Shown here: in pieces, positions 34,561-46,800 of the stretch
How positions within the stretch are numbered: position 1 is the stretch's first letter
Layout of the letters: each line of letters starts with the position of its first letter
Assembly: GCA_047967505.1 (NCBI GenBank)
Contig: CM106541.1
Reading direction: 5' to 3' (one strand)
Source of the DNA: Dipteris shenzhenensis
Lineage: Eukaryota > Polypodiophyta > Polypodiopsida > Gleicheniales
DNA: 64,000 bases
Program-made: the position numbers and the translations under genes
Notes under the pieces: generated by a model
Databases searched by the model: none
The model's input: the letters and a program-made list of their open reading frames with translations, nothing else
What the model was told of the DNA's origin: nothing

Positions 34561-35960
34561 TTAAATCCTTTAGCAACCAAATGGGCCTTGTACCTAAGCA
34601 CATCATCACCTGTGACCTTTATTTTATAGACCCATTTATATGGCAATGCTTTCTTTCCATGTGGCAAAGAAACCAAGTCCAAAGTCTTATTCTTCATAAG
34701 TGAACTCATCTCTAATTGCATAGCATACTCCCACTTGTGTTGATCCTCGTGCATCATAACCTCTCTGAAGCAAGAAGGCTCCCTGCAATCAATAAGCATC
34801 ACATAGTCTACCCCTAGAACAAACCTATCAGGCGGTCTAGACACTCTAGATGATCTTCTCAAGGGCATTTCAGCTTGCTGTCCCACCTGCATATCAGCCA
34901 CATTTGGCTCATCATTTCCACCAATAGATGATCCATCATCTACTCTTGATTGTATACGTGTGGGAGTACTTGGTGGTACCATTTCTTGAACATTTGGTGC
35001 ATGGACAGCTTGCTGTCTACCAACATATGCAGGTGGATTCACATCCTGGAAAGTGATTCTCCTCATTTCCACATCCCTCATGGGTGCCTTATGCATCTTC
35101 TTCTCATTAAAGACTACATCATGGCTGCGTATGATCTTCTTTGCTTCTGGATCCCAGAGACGATAGCCCATCTCTCCACTTTCACCATAACCCAGAAAGA
35201 TGCATTTCTTAGACTTAGGATCTAGCTTCTTTCGAAGCTCTTTTGGCACATGTGCATATGCCTCACACCCAAATATATGCAAATGAGAGTAAGAGGGCTT
35301 CTTGCCACTCCATGCCTCTTCAGGAATACCACCATCCAAACTCCCCCTGAACTGTGATCTGTCCCTTTGCACATTTAAGGCTGCATCCTGCTTGTTGCTG
35401 TCCATAGACTTCTGTCTCATCTCCTCGGCCAACAAGCTACCTACAACATCATCAAATTTCAGTACTCCACCAGGTGCAGAGTTACTGACAACTGTACAAA
35501 AGGTATCCCATGAAGATGGCAATGAACATAAGAGAAATATTTCCTTAATCTCTGTATCAAAATTCATCTTCTGAGCCTGAAGCTAGCTGAAAATAATATT
35601 TAATTCATTCAAGTGAGAAGCAATGGAAACCCCTTCCTTCATCTGCAGCTCAAACAACCTCTTCATGAGATAAACTTTATTAGAGGCAGTTTCCTTTTCA
35701 TAAGTGGCACACAGTTTCTTCCATAAATCTTCCGTAGTCTACTCATTTACTACTGTGAAATAAACTGACTCTGCAAGATGAAGTCTAATAGTAGATTTTG
35801 CTAATGCATCCAACTCATTCCAATCATCCTCAGACATATTTACAGGCTTTGCTTCAATCCCTGCCAAGGGTTTAATCTGCTTCTTTCAAATAAGCACATC
35901 CCTTATTTGTTCTTTCCACAAAGAAAAGTTTATCCCATCAAACTTTTTAATGCTAAAAAA
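34356..35960 (-). pseudogene. Copia B gag fused to post-integrase region
   Basis: The open frame 35567-34356 joins gag (LPSSWDTFCTVVSNSAPGGV, LLAEEMRQKSMDSNKQDA) directly and in frame to SLDGGIPEEAWSGKKPSYSH, which normally follows integrase. The whole zinc knuckle-protease-integrase block is missing at about 35335. The gag N-terminus extends to about 35960 through several stops (compare the intact gag of element C from 55692). Confidence 0.88.
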
Positions 35961-37413
35961 CTCCTTTTCAGACATGGGTGCCATGATGCAAATGAAGCAA
36001 AAATCCCAAATGCTAGTACCTACAAGAGAGAATCACACCAAATACCAAGTGCACCCAAATGTGTATACCATAATAGAGTGAAATATCACCAAAACTCATG
36101 TCTCGAATCATCTGACTCATGTGCATATACTATGCATCCATATGAGCAAATCTGGCCCAAAAGAAAATGCCAACTGCAATGGCAATCCAAAATGCCAATA
36201 AGTGCCAAATGACTCAAGCATAAACACTGTCCACTGGCATATGCATTAATAATATCTCATCCAAGAGAGCATAGCACTATCAATGCATCACCTATAATGT
36301 GTCAAAGCTGTCCCTCAGCATAAAATAGCATCTATGTGCAAAGCGTCCATAAAAATAGCATCCCACAAGGTAATTTGGGCCTATCAGTGCATCCAATAAG
36401 GACCGCAATGCATCCAAATAGCCTATAAATCATCCACTTCAACCCAATGCACACCACGAATGAGCGCACACTGCTCAAACTGCAACCAGATAAGGTATGC
36501 TCAAGAAATCATAGTCTCACAGTAATGACCGCTACTGAAAATAGAACCTGAGATGCCTCAAAACATGGATGCCATTGCATAATCTGACTTAGCAAGAAAA
36601 TCTACAAATATCTCTCTTCTGCCGGAACTCCAAAATCCCAACCGATGAGTGAGAAATGGGAGTCAACACTTATCCACTGCCATGTGGCATAAATCTAAGG
36701 TTTCAAAACCTTAGAATGAAAAATGCATAACAGAGAGACGAAATCGAATACATAGAGATCTATAACTCTGAAAATCCTCCACCGAATCGCATAAGAACTA
36801 ACAGGTAGGGATTTTTGGGCGTCCAAAACGCAATGGGACAGACAGTTTTGGAAACCGTGGTCTCAATCACTGGGTCCAACACACAGACTGAAAAACGTTT
36901 TTGAAAATAGAGCTATTTGTAAACTCCACCGAAGTGCAAATGATGAGCAACATAGAAGTTTTAGGACCTCTTGAGTCCACTGGAACTGACAGATCTACAA
37001 ATGGTTGCTCCAAACTTGAGTTCCAACACTCGGGCAGAAAAACGCAGAAACTAACACAGTGAGTCAGAAATCCAATGAAATGATCTCAGATTCAAGAATG
37101 AAGGTGTTTCCAAGCTCCTGAAGTGAAGTGGATACCAAAAGCAAGCAATAGTTGCCTCTACAAGTCAATACGGAGTCTCTGTTATCGAACGGAATAGGAA
37201 AAAGCTCAAAAAACGACTTTTTCTTTGAAAACACTTAACAGGCTCTCAAAACCACTTCACAAAACCAAAGTGACTTCTCCAAAGGTTCCTCCAAGGTCTC
37301 TACACACTCGGATGCAAGTAAAGTCACCCATAAAGCTTCCCACAGAGCTTCTCCTTCCTCCCATAGAGCTGCTGAGCTTCAAGCATTCACGCACGCTCAG
37401 CTAGATCACCCAG
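35961..37413 (-). other. Copia B untranslated leader
   Basis: About 1.45 kb between PBS and gag with no open frame. It corresponds segment by segment to 54315-55690 of element C, for example CATCATTTGCACT and CTCATCGGTTGGGATTTTGG on the minus strand. The long leader is a family trait. Confidence 0.8.
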
Positions 37414-37425
37414 GCTCTGATACCA
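37414..37425 (-). other. Copia B primer binding site
   Basis: TGGTATCAGAGC on the minus strand, two bases from the 5' LTR. Confidence 0.9.
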
Positions 37426-37427
37426 GT

Positions 37428-37597
37428 TGAGAGTGCTCTCAACGAAGGCAAGAACGGAAGAGGGAGTGAGAGAGACAGAGAGCCACACAAGTTTTGGTGG
37501 GTGCAGAACCCCCTAATCTTCTTTTTCATTCATTTATATATGTGTTTGAGTATTGTACATAACCGGGGTAAAGGCACAATGACCTTTAACCCCCACA
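37428..37597 (-). repeat. Copia B 5' LTR
   Basis: 170 bp; partner at 33009-33178. Confidence 0.93.
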
Positions 37598-37650
37598 GAC
37601 TCCTCATCCTCTTCCTTATCAGAGGGTTGGAATAGTTTTACGGAGGTGGT

Positions 37651-38075
37651 TCATGCAGTAGTGTCAGACTCTGCGACAAAGAGGTGTCCTGACAATGGGT
37701 GGGCCTTGTAGGTGTGCAAGTCCACTCTCATGGTCTGCTCCTTGTGCTGTAAGTAGATATTATCATTGCACCAGTCATGCATGAGTCCGGACATTCGCAA
37801 GAAGGGCCTGCCTAGGATAGCTTCATATCCTGGCTGTCGAGGAAAGTCCATGACCACGAACCTGATGGGGTACGTGAATCCAAATACCTTAATGTTTATG
37901 CTAGTCAGCACTCCCAGGGATTCAGTGGTTCCCCCATCGGCTAGCTTTACTACCAAATGGGTCTGCTTGAGTGCATGTTTTTCCCATTTCACCTAGCCTT
38001 CCTTGGTGCAAACACTTACTCCTGCTCCCCCATCCAGGATGGCTTCCACCTTTTCGTTTTCGTAGACTATGGGGA
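37651..38075 (-). pseudogene. Gypsy aspartic protease
   Basis: PIVYENEKVEAILDGGAGVS carries the DGGAG form of the active-site motif. After one stop near 37993 comes LVVKLADGGTTESLGVLTSI, FVVMDFPRQPGYEAILGRPF (flap and ILG motif) and MRVDLHTY. The layout matches retropepsin-like proteases of plant gypsy elements. Confidence 0.88.
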
Positions 38076-39800
38076 TAGAGGCATTTGTGTCATCACCCTC
38101 GAAATATTGGCCTAGCTTGTTGATGGGAACCTTAGGTAGGTTTTGCCCCTTTTCTAAAGTTGATTGGTTGGGCTCAGGGCTAGCAGGGGTTGTAGGTAGG
38201 AATGGTCTGTTCATCCAATTGGATAGATCACGCCATAACATGGGATTTCCTTTTAGCAGAGAAGCAATCGACATTTTCACCTCTTTTGATAGGAAAGTAA
38301 CCAACCCGGCACTATCGTAGGGTTCTAGTGAAGCTTCTTCCTCCATGGACAACATGTCATCGAAGTTGTACAGGTCTCCTTCATCGTGGAGGTTATGCAA
38401 CATTGGGTCTTCTCAGAGCATCTTCTGTATCAGATCTAGAGCTTTTTACTACTCCAAACTAAGGTGTTCCTCTTTCTCCACCCTTTCTAGCACGTTGAGC
38501 AATTTCATCCCTTGGTAGCCCATCAGGTGGGCTGGATGAATAGTATCTGACCCCCTACTAGCCTTTAGTCGATGCTCAAACTTATCCTGGCAATCCCGTA
38601 CCAAGCCTTTATGTATTTCTTTTCTAAGACCGAGTCAGAGGTCTCCTTATAGGTGGGTGAGGGTGCCAGGCCTTGGGCCTACACTGGTTTATTCACTTCT
38701 AGAATCAGAGGTATCTTAGGGTCACCCTGGGTGAAAGACTATTCGGAAGCAGAGGGGGTGGCAAGAGTAGCTGTCTCCTCATTAGAACCATCCTGGATGA
38801 GCACCTGGTCGGGGCCGTCACAAGCTGTGGGGGAATCTTGGGACCAGGCAATGGGGATAACTTACCCTTCTTTTTTAGCTTCCTCATTGCCTTGCCCAAT
38901 GCCTTGTCTTGCATCCACATTGGAGACCGAGTCTCTTTCTTGGTCATTAGCTTGGAAATGGCTATGGGATGGCGTCTCGAGGGATTCACCATCCCTGCAA
39001 GGAACACTAGAGCAGGTGGAGGTGGTGTTGCCCTCCTTTCTAGGGCATTCACCAAAATATGCATTGCCTCATCAGTCAACACCGTTTGTGCGGCTAGCGG
39101 AGGCGGTGTTGCTATTGTCCAAATGGGTCCCAGGGCTGGCCTTAGACCTAGCCCAAGTGGTGGTTCCCATGTAGTCGCTGGTAATGGCAAGCCTACATTC
39201 ATTGGTGCAACTGGTATAGACGGGAAGGGATGAACTCCTGGAGGATGGTAACATTGGTTCCATGCAACGGACGGTAGGGTGGAAACTGTGGTGCCCCATA
39301 TTTGACGAAGGCTAGTGGCGCCGGGGCTATTAGAGGGTCATAAAGTTCCTAGTATCTCCTCTACTTGGGTCTTGTCTATGGAATTCCCTCATCCATGGAT
39401 CTTCATCATCCATGTTCTCCCACTGGGGAGGTTTGGCATAGGCAGAGGAACCTGGATCGGTGAAGGTGGTTTTTGTCTCGGGGTCTCGGGTTCGAGAGCT
39501 GTCTACTGCTGGCCTTCCCTCCCTGCGGACATGTCGACGAAGGCGTTCTCTATGTTAGCCGACTCTATTCATCCTAAGTGGCCGAACGTGTTAGAGAATG
39601 TACCTCTAAGCCTAGATGCAACCGAAGGTGCAGGAGAGTTGGGAGAGGCTACACTTGTGAATGGAGCTTCCAACGCCCTTGGACCCAAGGGGTCTTGTAT
39701 CACTTCTTCAAGACTCTCTGTTTCGTCTGAACTAGATAGAGTTTCTAGATGGGGGCCTATGAAAGAGTGGAGGCTCAGGATCAAGCTTCCGGATTCCTAG
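38076..39800 (-). pseudogene. Gypsy gag-like region
   Basis: Broken minus-strand frames are proline- and charge-rich: PFLPTTPASPEPNQSTLEKG (about 38180), SKLMTKKETRSPMWMQDKAL (about 38940), SSSDETESLEEVIQDPLGPR (about 39720). No zinc knuckle was found. It is assigned to gag by position before the protease. Confidence 0.5.
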
Positions 39801-39976
39801 CTAGAACAGAGGGTGGGAGCTCAAAGTGTGTTCTTCGGGCATGGGATCCTTTGGAAAAATCCTTCCGGACCTCAAGCGCTTGTCGGATGCCTCTAGCTGA
39901 GGACACTGAGGCTGAACTAAGGTTCTGGAATTTTCTTTTAATCCTTTGGCTACCCCAGAGGTATCGCACCTGTCGA

Positions 39977-40225
39977 CGGGATAGATCTATAGCACCGATC
40001 GGCGGGCTATAGGTATAGCAACGGGCAGTATAATACGGTTTTAGTGGTGGGCAGTAGCATAAGCATATAGTGATGACGGCGGAATAAGAATATAACACCG
40101 AGTGGTGGGATAGATGTATAGCGACGATCAATAGGGTAATGATTTCCATGTGGTCGATGCGAACAGTCGCAAAGACTATTCCCATAGGCGTAGGGCTACG
40201 GGATAACAGTGGGCGATGGGATAGG
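39977..40225. repeat. Degenerate minisatellite, about 26 bp units
   Basis: Eight to nine diverged units follow the theme GGGATAGATxTATAGC then xACGATCGGC. The best pair is GGGATAGATCTATAGCACCG (about 39978) and GGGATAGATGTATAGCGACG (about 40107). It sits exactly between the gypsy and LINE relics. Confidence 0.65.
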
Positions 40226-40239
40226 GAATCGGTGAAAAA

Positions 40240-41400
40240 AAAATACATCTCGAACCATCATGCACCAGGAGCAATTCACGTCACCTATTGAGATAGTTTC
40301 GTCATACACGTATCTTAGGGTTGTCTTCTCCGGACCCATCTTCACTATAAGACCCACGATGCAAGCCCGCCTGGGCAGGGGATATGCTTCATTGGCCAGA
40401 CTAGAGTGGCAGCGCTTCCACTCACACATTCAGGATCCACGAACCAAGGGGCTTCTTTTTGACTCCTTGGTCTATCCAGCGGGGATGTATGGAAGCCCTT
40501 GTTGGAAGACAAAATTTTTTGGAGATAGAGTGGGCTTGCGTGGAGTAGCTATAGGTTCTCATGCTATCACGGATGATTCGTGGTAAGCCATCCATTCCTT
40601 ACCAGATCATTCAGGCTGAGTTTGAGTTATCCCCATTTTAGCCTCATTACAACTAGATGTGGCATTTCAAGTCATCATGTATCGGTATCAATTCAAGGAG
40701 TACGAGAATTACACTTCTAGACATTGCAGACTACCATGGCTAGCATTATGCTCCTCTGTGGCTCTTTCAGCACAGGAGGTGACCAGAGATGCTGATATGC
40801 ATGCACAGAGAGAGTTTGAGCGACTGGGGCTCCACATGGATACACTCCCTCCCTTCCAATACAGTATGGACGCTCTATTTTCTCCCCTCCTTTCACACGA
40901 GGTCAACCAGGTCACCCGTGAGGATCTCTTACAGCTACACACATTCCAGACCTGACCAAGCGAGCTTCTAGTGAAGCGCAGCTTCTATAAGGATCACCGC
41001 TTGCATATCATAGAGGAGGGTTTCATTGACCCACCAAGATACACGAAGATCCACTTCCCACTCACTAAGGATCTCTATGGGCAGTTTCGGGTCTCTTCAC
41101 ATAGACTTCGTAGCGAGAGCAGAAGAACAGAGGGCCTACCTAGGGAGAGGCATATTATGTAACATATAGAACATATAGGAGGTTGAGACAAAGGAGCGCT
41201 TCATCTTCATATGTCCTGTTTACTATAAGATTTGAGGGCGTTTCTACTACCTCTTCAGAGATACCTCTGGGGTTTTGTGCTGATTCCTATCCTATCCAGA
41301 CCAGAGATGCTTGGCAGCTTTCATTCATGAGGCAGTCAGGCACCGCGAGAGGCTACTTCAATCACAGAGATAGAAGCAGACTTCTTCCCTGGAAGATCCC
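40240..41400 (+). pseudogene. LINE relic, 3' end of ORF2
   Basis: Frames in order: SSYTYLRVVFSGPIFTIRPT then QARLGRGYASLARLEWQRFH (RT C-terminal side), LFDSLVYPAGMYGSPCW, a region with RDADMHAQREFERLGLHMDT and KRSFYKDHRLHIIEEGFIDP, and the tail ETKERFIFICPVYYKI. This resembles the C-terminal part of plant LINE ORF2 proteins, including a CCHC-like RFIxxCPxYY motif. It is 5'-truncated at the minisatellite and broken by stops. Confidence 0.75.
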
Positions 41401-42993
41401 AAGTTTAGTGACATTCCTATTGGTGTATTTTGGAATTTTCTTCTTCTTTATCTTCCTAACACATGGAGTGTTGCTAGAACCACAAGAAGAGGCATGTTCA
41501 ATAACAACTTTCCATGAATACAAAGCTATGAAGAAAAGATTGTCAATACACCAAATAGAATGTTTGTCGGTGAATGAGACTTCCACAAGTCCAATGACTG
41601 AACTCTAGCACTCTAGTAGAGTCAATACTAAAAAATCTTGCAATCAAAATAAGAAGCCTAGTTGATTGGTCAACCCTCAAATCCACAAAACTGCCAAAAT
41701 GTGAACTCAAAAATGAGCAGAGATTGGAGGCTAAAATTCAAGCTATAGAAGCAAGCATTCAAGGGGCTTTTGCAATGTAATAAAAGCCATTTTACCAGAG
41801 AGGACCCCCTAGAGAAGAAATGCGCAATGCCGCATCAAAACGCTAGTGAGAATAGCGTCATTTTCGACTAGTTTTTATGCCTTTTCTCCTCATATACTGG
41901 ACCATTGTTGCTCATACTTCATCATCATGCTCCTTATAACATTGCCCAACAGTAGCTAGAGCCATTTATGAATGGTGGCTCCTACGGGGAGAATTGCGTG
42001 AATCTTCGACGGCTGAAAAACGTGTCGACACGAGCAAATGAAAGAACTATTCCCTAATTTCTCCTAGCCACCAACGTGAGGAAGAGGGCATGGTAAATCT
42101 TTCAGAAATGGAGGAGAACAAGCCTAAGCAAAATCTATGGGAAGAGAATAAAGAAAATATTTATTTGGGGAAGATGATGACATGGCACTCAAAGAGGGCA
42201 CCAAGCTTGGAATAGCAAGGAAGGATCAACAATGAAGTGAATAGTGTTGTTTATTCAAGAGTAGAGAGGCCCTTGTAAGGGCAACTGATACAATGCATAT
42301 GCCCCAATGGAGAGCACCTCCAGATCCACAAATCACTCCACTGATCTCTCAATCAAGCTCGTGAATCTCTCAATCACGCCTAATAGAACCTTCTACCACC
42401 TAACCTGGTCACACTAACCAACACACAACCCTTGTACCCCTTGGTACATCCCATTACATCAATTTTTCCTTCAGATAAAGATGATGATCCATTTATTTTC
42501 TAAGCATGTTGTATTTGAATACTCCACCTTGGTGGTGTTTCCCAAAAATGATAAATCATGTGTGGTGTGTCAATAAAGGTTCTCTGCCTTGGATAGTCCT
42601 CCTAAAATGATGTATGGGTTTTCTATGGTGTATGGCTCCATGTCCCTCATTAGTTAGTCCGTGGAGTCAGGAGAGCGATGTACTGTGGGAGCTATGCATT
42701 GGCTTTGATAGGTCTATTTATCAGGCCTGGCATGTGAGTTCTAGGATGTTGGTGCATTGGTCTCCTAGACCTCTCAGTTGGTCATACATCCATGCATAAT
42801 GAGCCTCTAAGCCAAAATAGTCGAGCCTCTGAGTCTATACCATGCTCACTAGCCGCTGAGCCATGCTCAGTTGCCTCTAAGTTAGCATGGGAGCCATGTC
42901 TAGTTCTAGACCATCATTGCACAATTCAATAATCGTCATTGTCATATTCTTGGTTCCATTCCAATAGTCACTCACCTTTTCCGCATGGGGAGG
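41401..42993. other. Spacer, possibly internal sequence of an LTR element
   Basis: No protein domain is recognised. The purine run GGGGAGG at the right end, just before the LTR-like segment, would suit a polypurine tract. GAGCCTCTxAG and CATGCTCA motifs repeat at about 42800-42890. Confidence 0.35.
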
Positions 42994-43307
42994 TGTTAGG
43001 AAATGGAGTCAAGTTGAGTTAGTTTTGGTATATTCTAGTGAGTCCTAGTGTGAGTTTTATAGTACTAGGTGTCTAGGAGTGCCACGTGTCATATTGGGAG
43101 TTATCCCATATACATTTGGTACTAAGTGTATGTGTGCCTATCCTATAAAGGCATTGTACTTTCACTTGTCAAATCAATCAATCCTCAAGCCTCTTTGGTT
43201 ATGTAAGTACTTTCCTTTGGTTGTTCATTTCTTTCTAGCATTTCATTTCCTTTTGCTTTCCATTTCCATTTCATTATGTTTGCTATCTAGCCTAGCCTAG
43301 CCTAACA
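42994..43307 (+). repeat. Probable LTR (3' or solo)
   Basis: The segment starts TGTTAGG and ends CCTAACA, a 7-bp inverted terminus. It contains CCACGTGTCA and a TATA-like CCTATAAAGG, and is preceded by GGGGAGG. I found no partner LTR, PBS or matching flanking 5-mer (GGAGG and TGCCT). Confidence 0.5.
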
Positions 43308-43700
43308 TGCCTCTTATATAGTTCCATTAGGAAAAAAGCAAACTGAAAAGCTATTATTTGACAATAGTGATTCAAACCAAGAGAAAAAAGAGGACGGATA
43401 ATAATTCAAAAAAGAAATTCTTCAAACGTGGGCAATTAGTGCTGGTATTCAATAATCCTATGGGAAAGATGCCCGGAAGCTAAACCTGAGGTGGACAAGT
43501 CCATTTTTATCTATGATGAATGCAGATCAACCTCATTCTATCTTGCGGATTTATAAGGACACGTGTTGCCACACCCGATCAATGGATTCCGACTGCATCG
43601 AGATGGTTTACCCATTCCCCATTCATAAAGAGGCATTGATTGGCCTGATTCAAATCGAGGCAAACCCATCGCTAACAAATCCTAGTCATCAAGTTAACTC
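43308..43700. other. Spacer
   Basis: No recognised feature. A short open frame (43513-43704) has no motif. Confidence 0.4.
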
Positions 43701-46700
43701 ATGATGTCTTGTCACAACCGCCATGCACCACTCTAACATGCATGGGCATAGCCATGCAATAGCTTACTGTTCAAATGTCAAGTTCACACTCTCCAGAATC
43801 CTTTACATCCCTCAAGTTTTCGCCCTCCACTCAGCATTCCTCTTCACAGCCTTCTTCACGCTCTTTTTCCTTTTCATCTCCCTCTCAACACAAATGGTCA
43901 TGGCAACAGTTCAGTTTGCAACAAGGACGCCCTTGCAATCAACAACCGACCCGAAGATCAAAACGTGGCTCTCACAACTTCATATCACTAGTTTCAGCTC
44001 CGTGGATTGGGAGCGGGTGCCGATCCATCCTCACTCAATGTCCCTTTGCCATCAGCTCGTTGCAAGGAAGCAGGTAATGATCTTCAACAAAACAAGGTGA
44101 TTGTCTTTGCAAATGATTCATCAAAGGCTATTCCTCCCAATCGACGGAGACGTGTAAGCTCAAGCACCGCCGTGGGCGGAGCTAATTTTTGGCCTAGGGC
44201 AAAGGAAGGAATATAGACTCACAGGATGTGCCAACTCGACAGCGAGGGAATGCTGCAAGTGGGCACTAGAGAGCCTGTTTTTGCAGGCAAAGACCTATAC
44301 CATAACAGCAAAGACCAGGGGACTGATGGCATTAGCAGAACATGAACTGGTAGCATGAGGAGTAGTGTTGATGAATCGATTGCAGGCGGAAGCACGATGG
44401 GTGAGGGTGACGACCACACGACACCACTCACCGTAGAGGGTAGCTGGTGACTTCAAAGGTCGGCTAGGTCCTAGAATTATTGTTCCTTTCTCAGCTCAAG
44501 GACGTTGCTCCAATTCAGGCTAGTGCTAGAATCACCTCTCCAGAAGGAGAGCCCTCTAATGATAGAGAGGAGTCATCAAGCCGACAACCGACGAAGCACT
44601 GAACGGATCCGGATACACCAAGCCAAGCTCTCTTCCCATGACAACAGGAACAATTGAAAGTTTGGAACCCTTGTGGTCTTCACCTCGATAGCCTCGTCTC
44701 CGGTATCTTCCGCCAATATGACTGTATCCTCTCCGGCAACATCGACATCCCTCTCTTGCCTACAGCTTTTGTTTCCCTTTCTTCATTTCTATCCACATCC
44801 CTACCAATGCCCATCCCTTCTTCTACATCACCACTCTCCACTCCCCTCTCTGGATCACCTCTTCCAATCCCTTCTTCCACATCATCACCCCTCATCCCAT
44901 CCTCATCAGCAGTACCCCCTCGAACTCAACTTGGAACCTCGCCGACCGCTTCCCAGACAACAACGGTTACCACAGGAATTGCAACAATAACACTGACAAC
45001 ACCAAGCACCGCAGAAATGCCACAGAGGACTGTTGCCACGACAGCATTGTCTATGCCAGGAGCCCTGTTGCAAAAATAGATGAATTCGTTGCTAGCCACG
45101 AGCGTTAGCCATGTCAGCACCGGAGGTGTACTACAGCAGTGCCAACAATGCAGCAGTACATTTGCCCATACCTCCTACGACATAAACAACAACAGAGAAT
45201 CCAAGCATGCCGTACTTTCATCAGCAGAAAACATGTCTGCAAGCGGTATGTAGATTTCTGTTGACATTGGCTGAAGAGTTGCTGGACGCATAAACAAGTG
45301 GAGAATTTGTAAAGTCAAATTTGAATGTTGCGGGAAGAAAATGCCGCACAAAGGCAGATGGAAGGCAGGGTGACAGAAATGGAGCAAAGGGCACAGGCAG
45401 CAGAGCGTTGCGGACGGAATGCGGTCCTCCGTACACGAGGAGCACCTCCATAGGATAGAAACAGAATTGCTGCAATGGCACATGAATGACGCACTTGCGA
45501 ATTACCTTCAAATGATTTCGGGTGATGTAAACATCAACATAACGCAACTAGAAGGTTTGGTGGCAGCACTGCACGGGGGGGGTGGGGGGGTACAAAGCAA
45601 ATGGTAGACGCATCTGGCACAATGGCGTAGAGTAGTCCTGGAGACATGTCGCGCAATCGTCGCACTGTGGCAAAGAGAGCCAGAACTAGATGCAAGAGCA
45701 GGTCCAGATACATCAGCAAGAACAACGGCAGTGGCAGATCTGCAGCAGATTCCGTAACAACCAACACCAGCAACAAGTGGCACAGGAGGTTCAACACCAA
45801 CGGGTAGAGGAGCTTCAGCAGCAGATAAAGGTAAAGCCATTATGGTGGAAAGCACTCCGCATGGGAGCTTGAGATCAAGTGATTTTATGAAAGAGTACCA
45901 AAGCCCCACTCAAGTTCGCAGGGGAACTCTATTAGAAAAATATCAGAGAATGAAGGAGGATGTGCGTTTACTGTGTTTTTGTTTGACGCAATGTGCATTT
46001 TCTTTTTCTCTGCACATGCCTCCAAAGCTTCCATGGTGGGACACAGCTGATAGGTGCCTAAGCGTAGATACCTATATTATGTTCCTCTTCCTAGACTGCC
46101 TGCAGCTCCAGATCGCATGACGAGATATATGACCCAACTGAGAAGGAAGCAGAAGAATTCCATAAGACAATCACGCAACAAATCCCTCCTCCATGGCCTC
46201 AACCTAGACCTGTGGACTACACAAGGCCCATCCATTGCATGGCCTGTCTGAGATAGAGGAGGAGAATTTGCAGTAAAGGCAGCGGAATCCATGGGTATCT
46301 CGAGCTCGCAGCATGGCAACGAATGGACGAGCGTGCAGATCGAGAAGACACTTGGAGTGCGGACGGTGCAGAACCTAGCTCACGGATCCAGTTTCGACGA
46401 GACCTCCACCAACCACGAGACAATGAGGATGTCAGTGTGAAGGTTGAAAGGAAGTGCATGGAGATTACAGTGAGGATCGAGAACAAATCAGCAAGAGACA
46501 TTTGCTATCCAAGCAGAGCCTATCTGCAGGATCAGAACTCAATAACACCAAGTCCGCAACTAAGGAATGTATTTCAGAGTCGAGCAATAGGAAGTTTTAA
46601 TTCACAACGCACAGGTTCTCTGCCTTGGTTTGGCCAAAAAAGGATTGTAATGCACTTTACACACAACATATGTATCAGGGGAATGATGCAAGTGTGGGTT

Positions 46701-46800
46701 CACACAATCCACCGTGAGTGCCATGTCTTAAGGCATAAACAACCCTTTGTTTATAGATCCTTGCAGTGATACCTCGGGGTGCATGTAGTTGTAACCAACT
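43701..46800 (+). pseudogene. Decayed low-complexity coding region, unidentified
   Basis: GC-richer than its surroundings, with plus-strand frames in succession. They are Ser-rich (43775-44077), KVIVFANDSSKAIPPNRRRR (about 44098), a Ser/Pro/Thr-rich stretch with repeats of PIPSST (44654-45079), a coiled-coil-like EENAAQRQMEGRVTEMEQRA (about 45340), a Gln-rich stretch (45690-45840), and VKVERKCMEITVRIENKSAR (about 46440). Stops and shifts separate them. The coiled coil and linker style would fit a retroelement gag or a fast-evolving nuclear protein. I cannot choose between these. Confidence 0.35.

Larger units (their letters stand above)
33009..37597 (-). mobile_element. Ty1/copia element B, nested in the gypsy element
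   Basis: Short LTRs, 33009-33178 and 37428-37597 (170 bp each, TG...CA), differ by eye at about 7 positions. The flanking 5-mers are CACTC and GACTC, so a target duplication with one change. A PBS (TGGTATCAGAGC, 37425-37414) is two bases inside the 5' LTR. The purine tract before the 3' LTR reads AAGTGGGAGGT. The element lacks its zinc knuckle, protease and integrase through an internal deletion near 35335. It is a shorter relative of element C (54120). Confidence 0.95.
29961..39800 (-). mobile_element. Ty3/gypsy element relic interrupted by copia B
   Basis: Reading on the minus strand from right to left: gag-like region (39.8-38.1 kb), protease (38.08-37.65 kb), copia B (37597-33009), linker, RT (32.2-31.5 kb), RNase H (31.48-31.13 kb), integrase (30.64-29.96 kb). 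This is gypsy order, with integrase last. With the insertion taken out, the protein frame joins DKEEDEES to DDFWYAPLFEPKFSQNW, so B landed in an open pol. No LTR of this element was identified, and both ends look lost. Stops are frequent. Confidence 0.85.

Noticed and set aside
35907-36212. Plus-strand 101-residue frame across the copia B gag start and leader
   Set aside because: Antisense to the element, with a similar shadow at element C; no motif.
44654-45079. Ser/Pro/Thr-rich protein of 141 residues as an independent gene
   Set aside because: Low complexity, no start context and no flanking domain; kept only as part of a decayed region.
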